A stretch of DNA of 18,049 nucleotides from positions 1-18,049 of the forward strand of contig DPJL01000413.1 in the NCBI GenBank assembly GCA_003543035.1, written 5' to 3'. Origin of the DNA: Micromonosporaceae bacterium. Lineage in GTDB: Bacteria > Actinomycetota > Actinomycetes > Mycobacteriales > Micromonosporaceae. The notes below the pieces were generated by a model, which saw nothing but the letters and a program-made list of their open reading frames with translations, ran no database searches and was not told where the DNA came from. Numbering within the stretch: the first letter of the stretch is position 1; every line of letters starts with the position of its first letter. This document shows positions 6,327-12,542 of this stretch, in pieces. The position numbers were made by a program, and so were the translations under genes.

Positions 6327-6746
6327 TCACTCCTCCGCGGATCGGGTCCCCAAACCTTCTTTGCCGGGCGGCACGCCTTTCAAACGTCCCGGGCGGCAGA
6401 CCACCGTGTGGACGCCGGGCATGCGGGTGAGGGCAGCCCGCAGCGTATTGAAAGCACGTTCATCGGGCAGGTGGAATCGGAACGACTCGGGAAGATCCCG
6501 CGCCTCAACCGGCACCGGGGCACCGTTGAGCATCTCGCTGAACTCGGCATAGGCGTCCTGCCGCGACACATAGACCAAGCCAGTGGCTTGAGGCATGGTG
6601 CTAAGCCGCCGTATCACGGCCTTGCGTTGCTCCTCCGTTGCCTCCACCCGGAGAAAAACCGCGACCTCAATCGGGACCGAATCCGGGGTGCTAAAGCCGG
6701 TCAGGGCCACAAGTGCGAAGGCCCAGACCATGAGGAGGCGACGCAT
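6327..6746 (-). CDS. Secreted protein resembling the FtsX extracellular domain
   Basis: The 139-residue protein has an N-terminal signal or anchor (MRRLLMVWAFALVALTG) and then a domain that looks like the periplasmic domain of FtsX. It has a beta strand VAVFLRVEATEEQ, then VYVSRQDAYAEFSEML, LPESFRFHLPDE and MPGVHTVV in the same order as that domain. FtsX itself is a four-helix ABC-type permease that with FtsE controls peptidoglycan hydrolases such as RipC. This protein has no permease helices and no FtsE neighbour, so it is a free-standing ectodomain. It might interact with a hydrolase, but that is inference. It is followed after 4 nt by the PPOX gene. The ATG at 6746 has TAGCGT seven nt upstream and no ribosome site, suggesting a leaderless start. 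Confidence 0.75.
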   Translation of the reverse strand: MRRLLMVWAFALVALTGFSTPDSVPIEVAVFLRVEATEEQRKAVIRRLSTMPQATGLVYVSRQDAYAEFSEMLNGAPVPVEARDLPESFRFHLPDERAFNTLRAALTRMPGVHTVVCRPGRLKGVPPGKEGLGTRSAEE

Positions 6747-6753
6747 GCGGATG

Positions 6754-6759
6754 ACGCTA
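6754..6759 (-). promoter_or_regulatory. Candidate -10 box, leaderless start of FtsX-ectodomain-like gene
   Basis: TAGCGT on the minus strand is followed by 7 nt and the ATG at 6746. This is the same hexamer and spacing as at 9308-9313. No -35 consensus is evident. Confidence 0.5.
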
Positions 6760-6835
6760 GCTCATAGCATCGATCCACCGGTCTCCAGCTTTCGCACAGA
6801 AATCGTTCAGACCGCGCTCAGAGGGCAGGTCTATC

Positions 6836-7222
6836 GTGAGTGAAATGGAGGAAAACCGGGCTCGGCGGGTGGTCGATGTATTGCGTGATCGGGGCGTCCC
6901 CGCACATCTGGCACAGCCGCGAGCTGGCGTCTCGCAATTCGGGATCAGGGTCGTCCTATCTGAGGGACGGGAGGCCATCTGGGACACCGACGGCACGGCC
7001 GGGCTGGAGGCGCAGGTGATGCGCAATGGCATGTTGGTCGGCTTCGTCCCGATGATCGAGGGATCGGAAAGCTTTACCGAACAACAGGTCATCGATGCGA
7101 TTGCCCGCACCGACTATGACAAGCCGATCGCCCGGCAACGACGGACGGCACCACCGCCCGCACCCGCACTGCCCCGGGAAGGCGGCTTCTTCCGCCGCTT
7201 CATCGGAGGCTTCCGGGAGTAG
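6836..7222 (+). CDS. Uncharacterised 128-residue protein
   Basis: I do not recognise the family. The N-terminal 95 residues look like a small alpha/beta domain (RARRVVDVLRDRGVPAHL, FGIRVVLSEGREAIWDTDG, MLVGFVPMIEGSESFTEQQVIDAIAR). A Pro/Ala linker and a basic, aromatic C-terminus (GGFFRRFIGGFRE) follow, and the latter could associate with a membrane. There is no signal peptide. GTG at 6836 is chosen because GGCAGG lies about 6 nt upstream; an in-frame ATG follows at 6845. It is divergent from the FtsX-like gene and converges on rho with only 10 nt between stops. Composition matches the neighbours. Confidence 0.7.
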   Translation: MSEMEENRARRVVDVLRDRGVPAHLAQPRAGVSQFGIRVVLSEGREAIWDTDGTAGLEAQVMRNGMLVGFVPMIEGSESFTEQQVIDAIARTDYDKPIARQRRTAPPPAPALPREGGFFRRFIGGFRE

Positions 7223-7232
7223 ATCCGGTGCG

Positions 7233-8414
7233 CTAATCGCGCGTCTTCTGGGCCAGCTGCAACAGGAACTCCGCGTTGCTGGTCGTCTTGAGTAGGCGGT
7301 CGAGAAGCTGCTCGATCCGCTGCTGTGGCTCCATCGAATGCAGTGCCTTGCGCAGCCTGCGAACCAGCATGAGTTCGTCGGGTGCCAGCAAAAGCTCTTC
7401 TTTGCGAGTACCGGAGGCTTCGATGTCCACCGCGGGAAAGACCCGCCGGTCGGCCATGCTGCGCACCAACCGGAATTCGGCATTGCCAGTGCTTTTGAAC
7501 TCTTCGAAGATGACGTTGTCGCCGGCCGATCCGGTCTCCACCAAGGCCGAGGCAATGATGGTCAGTGAGCCGCCGTTTTCGACGTTGCGGGCCGCTCCGA
7601 GAAAGCGCTTCGGTCCGTAGAGGGCTGTCGAGTCGATGCCGCCGGACATGGTGCGCCCGTTCGAAGGCGCGGCGAGGTTGTAGGCCCTGGCCAGCCGGGT
7701 GATCGAGTCGAGCAGCACGATGACGTCGTGGCCCAACTCCACCAGCCTCTTCGCCCGCTCGATGGCAAGCTCGGCGACTGCCGTGTGATCGGTGGGCGGC
7801 CGGTCGAAGGTGGAGGCAATGACCTCACCCCGGACGGTGCGCTGCATGTCGGTGACCTCTTCGGGGCGCTCGTCGACGAGCACGGCCATCAGATGGCAGT
7901 CCGGATGATTGGTCGCGATGGCGTGAGCAATCGCTTGCAGGACAGTGGTTTTTCCCGCCTTGGGCGGGGACACGACCAGTGCGCGCTGGCCCTTGCCGAT
8001 CGGCGTAAGCAGATCGAACACCCGCATCGCCAGCACATGCGGCTCTGTCTCCAGCCGGATGCGCTCGTGCGGAAACAGCGGTGTCAGCTGATAGAAGTCG
8101 GGCCGATGCCGCGCCGCGTCAGCGGCGATGTCGTTGACTGTGTCGAGCCGGATCAGCGGGTTGCGTTTGCCTTTCGCGTCTGTCGCACGGAAACCGCCGG
8201 TGATCTTGTCACCACGGCGGAGGCCGTACTTTTGGATTTGAGTCGGTGACACGAACACGTCACCGGGGCCGGGCAGATATCCCTCAGCACGGATGAAGCC
8301 GTGATCCTGGCGGATATCGAGAATCCCGTCGACCGAAGTCAATGTCTCGGAGGTGGCCGGTGCTGCCGAGCCACGGTGGCGAGACCGGGTTGGAGGTAGA
8401 TCGAGAATGGTCAT
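7233..8414 (-). CDS. rho: Short transcription termination factor Rho (N-terminally reduced paralog)
   Basis: The 393-residue hexameric RNA helicase would terminate transcription by translocating along nascent RNA with ATP. The order is a cold-shock-like primary RNA-binding domain (28-76, with GFIR and YLPGPGDV), Walker A PPKAGKTT (150-157), DERPEEVTDM (181-190), Walker B VIVLLD (231-236), the Q-loop region and arginine finger SGTRKEE (Arg337). Only about 28 residues precede the RNA-binding domain, so the Rho_N helix bundle is absent, as is the long Arg/Asn/Asp-rich N-terminal extension usual in actinobacterial Rho (M. tuberculosis Rho is about 600 residues). FKSTGN at 306-311 has Ser308 where E. 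coli has Gly337. The start has AAGGAG four nt upstream of ATG 8414; the frame is open a little further but without a better start. Its neighbours are not those of the housekeeping rho. Confidence 0.93.
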   Translation of the reverse strand: MTILDLPPTRSRHRGSAAPATSETLTSVDGILDIRQDHGFIRAEGYLPGPGDVFVSPTQIQKYGLRRGDKITGGFRATDAKGKRNPLIRLDTVNDIAADAARHRPDFYQLTPLFPHERIRLETEPHVLAMRVFDLLTPIGKGQRALVVSPPKAGKTTVLQAIAHAIATNHPDCHLMAVLVDERPEEVTDMQRTVRGEVIASTFDRPPTDHTAVAELAIERAKRLVELGHDVIVLLDSITRLARAYNLAAPSNGRTMSGGIDSTALYGPKRFLGAARNVENGGSLTIIASALVETGSAGDNVIFEEFKSTGNAEFRLVRSMADRRVFPAVDIEASGTRKEELLLAPDELMLVRRLRKALHSMEPQQRIEQLLDRLLKTTSNAEFLLQLAQKTRD

Positions 8415-8563
8415 GGTGCTCCTTGGGAAAGGATGAGAGACGCCCCGTAGGCGCTGAAATTGAGGGATCCACGAAAGAGGCAATCCCAGTGATGGTTGTG
8501 GATCAAAGCAATCCGGGGAACTGAATCAACCCGAAGCGAAACTCACAACTGGGAGCAATGTTA
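8415..8563 (-). promoter_or_regulatory. rho promoter and about 137-nt leader
   Basis: TAACAT (8563-8558, minus) fits TANNNT; transcription would start near 8551 and give a long untranslated leader. The leader contains a 7-nt inverted repeat (8466-8472 with 8498-8504, 25-nt loop), a small CGCC/GGCG hairpin near 8441-8455, and CCTT-N4-AAGG (8421-8432) that could mask the AAGGAG ribosome site. rho genes are often autoregulated by termination in the leader, which this would permit. Confidence 0.5.
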
Positions 8564-8574
8564 GCACGGCTTTG

Positions 8575-9300
8575 CTAGGCGGCCGAGGTCATGCGGTCCA
8601 ATGTCCGCCACTGGACTGGAATCCGGCGCATCACCAGCGCATGATCCAGCTCCACCGAACCCGCCGGGAACAGCTTCGGATCCTCATAGAACGACGAGCG
8701 GGCGCGCTCGACGATGCACGGCTCGACCTTCCACGCCGACGAGACCAGGCGCAGGCCTTCGTAGCCGCTCCCGTCCCGAGTTGGCGAAAAGCCATCGGCC
8801 CCGCCCTCGAAGAAACGTGACGCACTCTCCAGATCGGGGAAGATCCGGCCCTGCATGTCATCGGCTATCCGGACCGACACATCGACCTCCACCGACCCAT
8901 CCGTTGCGGAGAAGGCGACATCGAGCTTCGTAGGTGTCTCGCTGACACGGAACACCGCACGGTGATGAGCTCCCGGGAAAACGCGACCACCCAGAATGAC
9001 TGTGGCTCGCGAACCCGAATCGCGGCGTGGAATGAAGACTCCGGCCTGGACACCATTGGGGCCGTCCCACTCGACAGCGATCCGGTGCGCGGCATTCTCG
9101 CTGCGGAGCCCTATCCAGCGCGGCAACCCTATTGGCCGAGTGCCGCCGAGGCGGATCAAACAGATGCCCACCACTGCCGCGTCACCCGCCAGCTGAGGCC
9201 GGAATGGAGCCGGCAGCAGCGGCGCGACAACCTCGGGGTCAGCACGGTAGTTCACCAGCAGGCGACGCTCGATCTCACTTCTGATCCGCGGAAGCCTCAT
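8575..9300 (-). CDS. DUF2071 family protein
   Basis: The 241-residue protein matches the DUF2071 (YqjF-like) family, whose fold is related to acetoacetate decarboxylase and whose function is unknown. Landmarks are RRLLVNYRADPEVVAPLLP (12-30), VGICLIRLGGTRPIGLP (44-60), GLRSENAAHRIAVEWD, then GVFIPRRDSGSR and GGRVFPGAHHR. There is no signal peptide or membrane segment. It stops just upstream of the rho promoter region and reads in the same direction. The ATG at 9300 has no ribosome site but TAGCGT lies 7 nt before it, a leaderless arrangement. Confidence 0.85.
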   Translation of the reverse strand: MRLPRIRSEIERRLLVNYRADPEVVAPLLPAPFRPQLAGDAAVVGICLIRLGGTRPIGLPRWIGLRSENAAHRIAVEWDGPNGVQAGVFIPRRDSGSRATVILGGRVFPGAHHRAVFRVSETPTKLDVAFSATDGSVEVDVSVRIADDMQGRIFPDLESASRFFEGGADGFSPTRDGSGYEGLRLVSSAWKVEPCIVERARSSFYEDPKLFPAGSVELDHALVMRRIPVQWRTLDRMTSAA

Positions 9301-9307
9301 AGCCGCG

Positions 9308-9313
9308 ACGCTA
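9308..9313 (-). promoter_or_regulatory. Candidate -10 box, leaderless start of DUF2071 gene
   Basis: TAGCGT (minus), 7-nt spacer, then ATG at 9300. It is identical in hexamer and spacing to the site at 6754-6759. Confidence 0.5.
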
Positions 9314-9345
9314 CGCGCACAAGCGATACTGCGCTGTCCTCTGCA

Positions 9346-9627
9346 TCACAGACCTCGCTCTGCCGCTCCGGAAAGGATGCAAATGTAGATGACCAATACC
9401 GCCAGCCCCGCTCCAATGGACAACTGGGTCCAAAGCTTGGCCTGCCGTGTCCGCTCCCTGGCGGTGAGGTAGTCGCCCCTGCTGTTGGCGTCCAAAGCCA
9501 TTGCGGCGTAGACGATTCCGACTACACCGAGGGGCAGGCAGCAAAGCAGGGTGGCACCAATCGAGAGGCCGAGCCATAGGCCCGGCTCGGACTGAGAGTC
9601 GCCATAGGACGGAGGGGACGGGCTCAT
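9346..9627 (-). CDS. CD225/dispanin-family small membrane protein
   Basis: The 93-residue protein has a polar Pro/Ser-rich N-terminus and two hydrophobic segments: GLWLGLSIGATLLCCLPLG through AAMAL, and LSIGAGLAVLVIYICIL. The CCLPLGVVGIVYAAMALDA motif and the loop GDYLTARERTRQAKLW fit the CD225/dispanin (IFITM-like) family, where the first segment is a re-entrant intramembrane helix. Bacterial members are of unknown function. ATG 9627 has no ribosome site but has TAATAT eight nt upstream. It reads in the same direction as the DUF2071 gene and is divergent from the YCII gene. Confidence 0.85.
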   Translation of the reverse strand: MSPSPPSYGDSQSEPGLWLGLSIGATLLCCLPLGVVGIVYAAMALDANSRGDYLTARERTRQAKLWTQLSIGAGLAVLVIYICILSGAAERGL

Positions 9628-9635
9628 GCCGACGA

Positions 9636-9641
9636 ATATTA
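9636..9641 (-). promoter_or_regulatory. Candidate -10 box of CD225 gene
   Basis: TAATAT on the minus strand is close to the TATAAT consensus and is followed by 8 nt and the ATG at 9627. A leaderless or almost leaderless mRNA is likely. Confidence 0.5.
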
Positions 9642-9692
9642 GGAGTACCGGTCAAGAGCATCCCGGCACGGTGGAATTATTTGGTGGGTGGA

Positions 9693-9722
9693 TGTCCGGG
9701 GCGAGCCGGTGGCGCCGACGTC
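9693..9722 (+). promoter_or_regulatory. Candidate ECF-type promoter of the YCII-sigma operon
   Basis: TGTCCG (9693-9698) and CGACGTC (9716-9722) are 17 nt apart. They resemble the TGTCGA / CGA-type -35/-10 elements described, as I recall, for ECF42 autoregulated promoters. An untranslated leader of about 40 nt would follow to ATG 9771. The match is partial. Confidence 0.35.
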
Positions 9723-9770
9723 TCTGGTGAAAGGCACCGTAGGAGGTGCCGACGGAGAAGGAGAGAGACG

Positions 9771-10187
9771 ATGAAGTATATGATCATGCTTTACGGCTCG
9801 CAGCAGGACTACGACGTCATGGCCGGGAAGCCCACCGACAAGCCGGCCTGGTCGCCGGAGGATGTCGCGGCGATGCACGAATTCATGGGGAAGTGGAACA
9901 CGGAGCTGGTCGAGTCCGGGGAGTTCGTCGACGCCCGGGGGCTGGCCGCCCCGGTACACGCCAGAAGGATCCATGGGTTGCAGAACGGGGTTCCGGTCGT
10001 GACCGACGGGCCCTACGCCGAAACCCAGGAGGTCCTCGCCGGTTACACGATTGTCGAATGCGTCAGCTTCGACCGCGCGACCGAGATCGCCGCTCGCGTA
10101 ACCGCTTGCCCCAACCCGGGCGACACGAGCGGGCTGTATGTGGACGTTCGGCCGATCGTCGAGGGCATTGAAGAGCTGGTGATCTGA
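9771..10187 (+). CDS. YCII/DGPF-domain protein paired with ECF42 sigma factor
   Basis: The 138-residue protein is a YCII-related (DGPF) domain protein, a dimeric alpha/beta ferredoxin-like fold. The start MKYMIMLYGS and the signature VVTDGPYAETQEVLAGYTIVE (81-101, a DGPY variant of DGPF) are clear. Such proteins typically sit beside ECF42 sigma factors and are their main regulon members. Their activity is unknown and an enzymatic role is only suspected. GGAGAG lies 5 nt before ATG 9771. The sigma-factor gene follows after 4 nt, so the pair is co-translated. Confidence 0.9.
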   Translation: MKYMIMLYGSQQDYDVMAGKPTDKPAWSPEDVAAMHEFMGKWNTELVESGEFVDARGLAAPVHARRIHGLQNGVPVVTDGPYAETQEVLAGYTIVECVSFDRATEIAARVTACPNPGDTSGLYVDVRPIVEGIEELVI

Positions 10188-10191
10188 TCCG

Positions 10192-11436
10192 ATGTCCGAC
10201 GCCGAGCTTGGGGATCTGCTGCGCCAGCTGGCGCCGCGGGTCCTCGGCGCGGTGGTCAGGCGCTACGGCCACTTCGACACCGCCGAAGATGCGGTGCAGG
10301 AGGCACTGATCGCGGCCGCCATGCAATGGCCCAAGGACGGCCTCCCGGACAACCCGCGAGGCTGGCTGATCACGGTCGCCTCGCGCCGGCTGACCGATCT
10401 GTTGCGCAGCGAGCAGGCTCGGCAACGCCGCGAAGAGACTGTCGCCCAATGGAAGCTGCCCGAAGAATGGCTGACCCCAGCCGCGGACAAGCCGCCATCG
10501 GATTCCGACGACACACTCATCCTGCTGTTCCTGTGTTGCCACCCCTCGCTCTCACCCGCATCGCAGATAGCGCTTACCTTGCGGGCTGTCGGCGGGTTGA
10601 CCACGGCCGAGGTCGCGCGGGCCTTTCTCGTCCCCGAGGCCACCATGACCAGGCGGATCAGCCGCGCCAAGCAGACCATCAAAGACAGCGGTGTTCCCTT
10701 CGGTATGCCGCCGGCCGCTGAACGTGCGCAACGACTGGGCGCCGTCCTCCACGTGCTGTATCTGATTTTCAACGAGGGCTACGTCAGCACCTCCGGGCCT
10801 AGCCTGCAACGCACTGAGTTATCGGCCGAGGCGATTCGGTTGGCCCGCATGGTTTACCGGCTCCTGCCCGATGACAGCGAAGTGGCGGGGTTGCTTGCGT
10901 TGATGTTGCTCACCGACGCACGCCGACTCGCCCGCACCGGGCCGGACGGAGCTCTGATCCCGATGGCAGAACAGGATCGGAGCCTTTGGAACGCCGATTT
11001 CATCACCGAAGGCGTGGCACTCATTACTGCTGCCCTCCCACGAGGCACCACCGGCCCGTACCAAATTCAAGCAGCCATAGCCGCGATCCACGACGAAGCC
11101 CCGACCGCCGAGGCCACCGACTGGCCGGAAATCGTTGCGCTGTATGAGGTTCTGCTGCAGATCTCGGACAACCCGGTGGTCGCGTTGAACCATCTCGTCG
11201 CGGTGGCCATGGTGCGAGGCGCACCCGCCGGGCTCGATCTGCTAGCCAAGCTTGAGGCGGACGAACGGATCGCGGGCGACCACCGGCTCTTTGCCGTCCG
11301 TGCCCACCTGTTGGAGATGGCCGGCGATCGCGAGGCGGCTCGCGACTCCTATCAAGCGGCCGCCCAGCGAACAAACAGCCTCCAGCAACAGCGCTACCTG
11401 CACGCCAAAGCCGCCCGCCTAGCGGACGACCGGTGA
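10192..11436 (+). CDS. ECF42-type RNA polymerase sigma factor with C-terminal extension
   Basis: The 414-residue protein begins with ECF sigma regions: region 2 with AEDAVQEALIAA (31-42) and NPRGWLITVASRR (54-66), and region 4 with a helix-turn-helix around TTAEVARAFLVPEATMTRRI (137-156). The remaining 240 residues are the DUF6596 and TPR-like extension characteristic of ECF42, including VLHVLYLIFNEGY and LPDDSEVAGLLALMLLTDARR. Because there is no anti-sigma gene, this extension is thought to control activity. The DGPF partner gene 4 nt upstream confirms the group. It converges on a second sigma-factor gene with 3 nt between stops. Its expected target is the operon's own promoter and other DGPF genes. 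Confidence 0.92.
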   Translation: MSDAELGDLLRQLAPRVLGAVVRRYGHFDTAEDAVQEALIAAAMQWPKDGLPDNPRGWLITVASRRLTDLLRSEQARQRREETVAQWKLPEEWLTPAADKPPSDSDDTLILLFLCCHPSLSPASQIALTLRAVGGLTTAEVARAFLVPEATMTRRISRAKQTIKDSGVPFGMPPAAERAQRLGAVLHVLYLIFNEGYVSTSGPSLQRTELSAEAIRLARMVYRLLPDDSEVAGLLALMLLTDARRLARTGPDGALIPMAEQDRSLWNADFITEGVALITAALPRGTTGPYQIQAAIAAIHDEAPTAEATDWPEIVALYEVLLQISDNPVVALNHLVAVAMVRGAPAGLDLLAKLEADERIAGDHRLFAVRAHLLEMAGDREAARDSYQAAAQRTNSLQQQRYLHAKAARLADDR

Positions 11437-11439
11437 GCG

Positions 11440-12312
11440 TCAGTCTTCGAGGAACACCAGATCCAGCTCGCCGAGCAGCGATGGGTCGGCGAGCAGATCG
11501 ATCCCGGCGATCTTCCCGTCGCTGATCGTGAAGGTGAAGACGACCCGCGGCCTTCCGTCCTGAGCCCACACCGCACCCGCTGCGCCATCGATGAGTGCCA
11601 GCCGGGCCGCTTGAGCGCGGCCGGAGAAGGTGCCCGCGACCGACGCCGCCCCGCGGACCTCGCCCGAGGCTCCCATCAACACGGCTGCCTCATCGGCTCG
11701 CGCCACGACGTCCGGGTCGAGCATGGCCAGAAGTGCGTCGAAGTCGCCACCTCGCGAGGCGGCCAGGAAGGCTTCGACAACCTCACGCCGCCGGATCAGA
11801 TCGCTATCCGGAGCCGGGTCCGCTGTCTGCACTCGGCGGCGGGCCCGGCTGGCGAGCTGTCTGGTCGTGGCCGCCGAGCGGCCCACGATGGGCGCGATCT
11901 CCTCGAACGGCACGGCAAACATGTCGTGCAGCACAAAAGCGAGTCGCTCGGCCGGAGTCAACGTGTCGAGGACGATGAGTAGGGCCAGACCCACCGAATC
12001 AGCCAGCAGCGCTTCATGTTCGGGGTCAACCGGGTGTTCGGGGTCGACCGAGTCCGGTAGGTCAGCATCCAATGGTTCCTCACGCCGCGACTTGCGTGAG
12101 CGCAACATGTCCAAGCAAACGCGACCCACGACCGTGGTGAGCCAGCCGCCCAAGTTCTGCACGTCGCTGGTGTCGGACCGGCTGATTCGAAGCCAGGATT
12201 CCTGCACGGCGTCGTCCGCTTCGCTCTGCGAGCCCAGCATCCGGTAGGCAACGGCCCGCAGGTGTGTCCGTTTGGCCTCGAATTGCTGTGCCAGCCAGTC
12301 GTTTTCGCTCAT
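11440..12312 (-). CDS. ECF sigma factor with C-terminal SnoaL-like domain (ECF41/ECF56 type)
   Basis: The 290-residue protein has sigma region 2 (FEAKRTHLRAVAYRMLGS, EADDAVQESWLR, GGWLTTVVGRVCLDMLR) and region 4 (LTPAERLAFVLHDMFAVPFEEIAPIVG, 118-144). A SnoaL/NTF2-like domain follows from about 174 to the end (VVEAFLAASRGGDFDALLAMLDPDV, with VVFTFTISDGKIAGIDLLADP). In ECF41 and ECF56 this domain acts in cis to control the sigma factor in place of an anti-sigma protein. The exact group is uncertain, since the ECF41 linker and NPDKL motif are not intact here (ADPSLL). An 18-nt tandem duplication lies in the region 2-4 linker. Upstream is a strong inverted repeat. Confidence 0.9.
   Translation of the reverse strand: MSENDWLAQQFEAKRTHLRAVAYRMLGSQSEADDAVQESWLRISRSDTSDVQNLGGWLTTVVGRVCLDMLRSRKSRREEPLDADLPDSVDPEHPVDPEHEALLADSVGLALLIVLDTLTPAERLAFVLHDMFAVPFEEIAPIVGRSAATTRQLASRARRRVQTADPAPDSDLIRRREVVEAFLAASRGGDFDALLAMLDPDVVARADEAAVLMGASGEVRGAASVAGTFSGRAQAARLALIDGAAGAVWAQDGRPRVVFTFTISDGKIAGIDLLADPSLLGELDLVFLED
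12018..12053. repeat. 18-nt tandem duplication inside the sigma-factor linker
   Basis: GTTCGGGGTCAACCGGGT (12018-12035) is followed directly by a copy differing at two positions (12036-12053). It keeps the frame and encodes VDPEHP-VDPEHE between sigma regions 2 and 4, a flexible linker where a six-residue expansion is tolerated. Confidence 0.8.
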
Positions 12313-12344
12313 CGGGTCAATTCATAGCACTGACGCGCTTGACA

Positions 12345-12390
12345 CGGTCCAGCCGGGGCCGGTCGGTGAACCCGCGGCCCGGCTGGACCG
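12345..12390. repeat. 13-nt perfect inverted repeat between divergent regulator genes
   Basis: CGGTCCAGCCGGG (12345-12357) and CCCGGCTGGACCG (12378-12390) are exact reverse complements separated by 20 nt. No T-tract follows on either strand, so it is not an ordinary intrinsic terminator. It lies 33 nt upstream of the sigma-factor start (minus) and about 150 nt upstream of the kinase start (plus), so an operator or leader hairpin is possible. Confidence 0.75.
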
Positions 12391-12507
12391 CCCCCGTCCC
12401 CGGCTCGTGCATGAGTGCACCTTAGAAACCGGTGGCAGGACATGGCATCCCACGCGGAGTTGACATTCGCCTACAACCACCGCGGTATCCGGGCCAACGT
12501 GGGTTGG

Positions 12508-12536
12508 ATGACAAGCCTCTGAGCGCCCGCTACGGT
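12508..12536 (+). promoter_or_regulatory. SigA-like promoter of the histidine kinase operon
   Basis: ATGACA (12508-12513, five of six matches to TTGACA), a 17-nt spacer, and TACGGT (12531-12536, TANNNT) are followed by 6 nt and the ATG at 12543. No ribosome site precedes that ATG. This is the best-formed promoter in the window and implies a leaderless mRNA. Confidence 0.65.
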
Positions 12537-12542
12537 CTGCGG

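Noticed and set aside
12432..12542. Longer start of the histidine kinase at GTG 12432
   Set aside because: The added residues are not kinase-like, and a well-formed promoter would lie inside the coding region.
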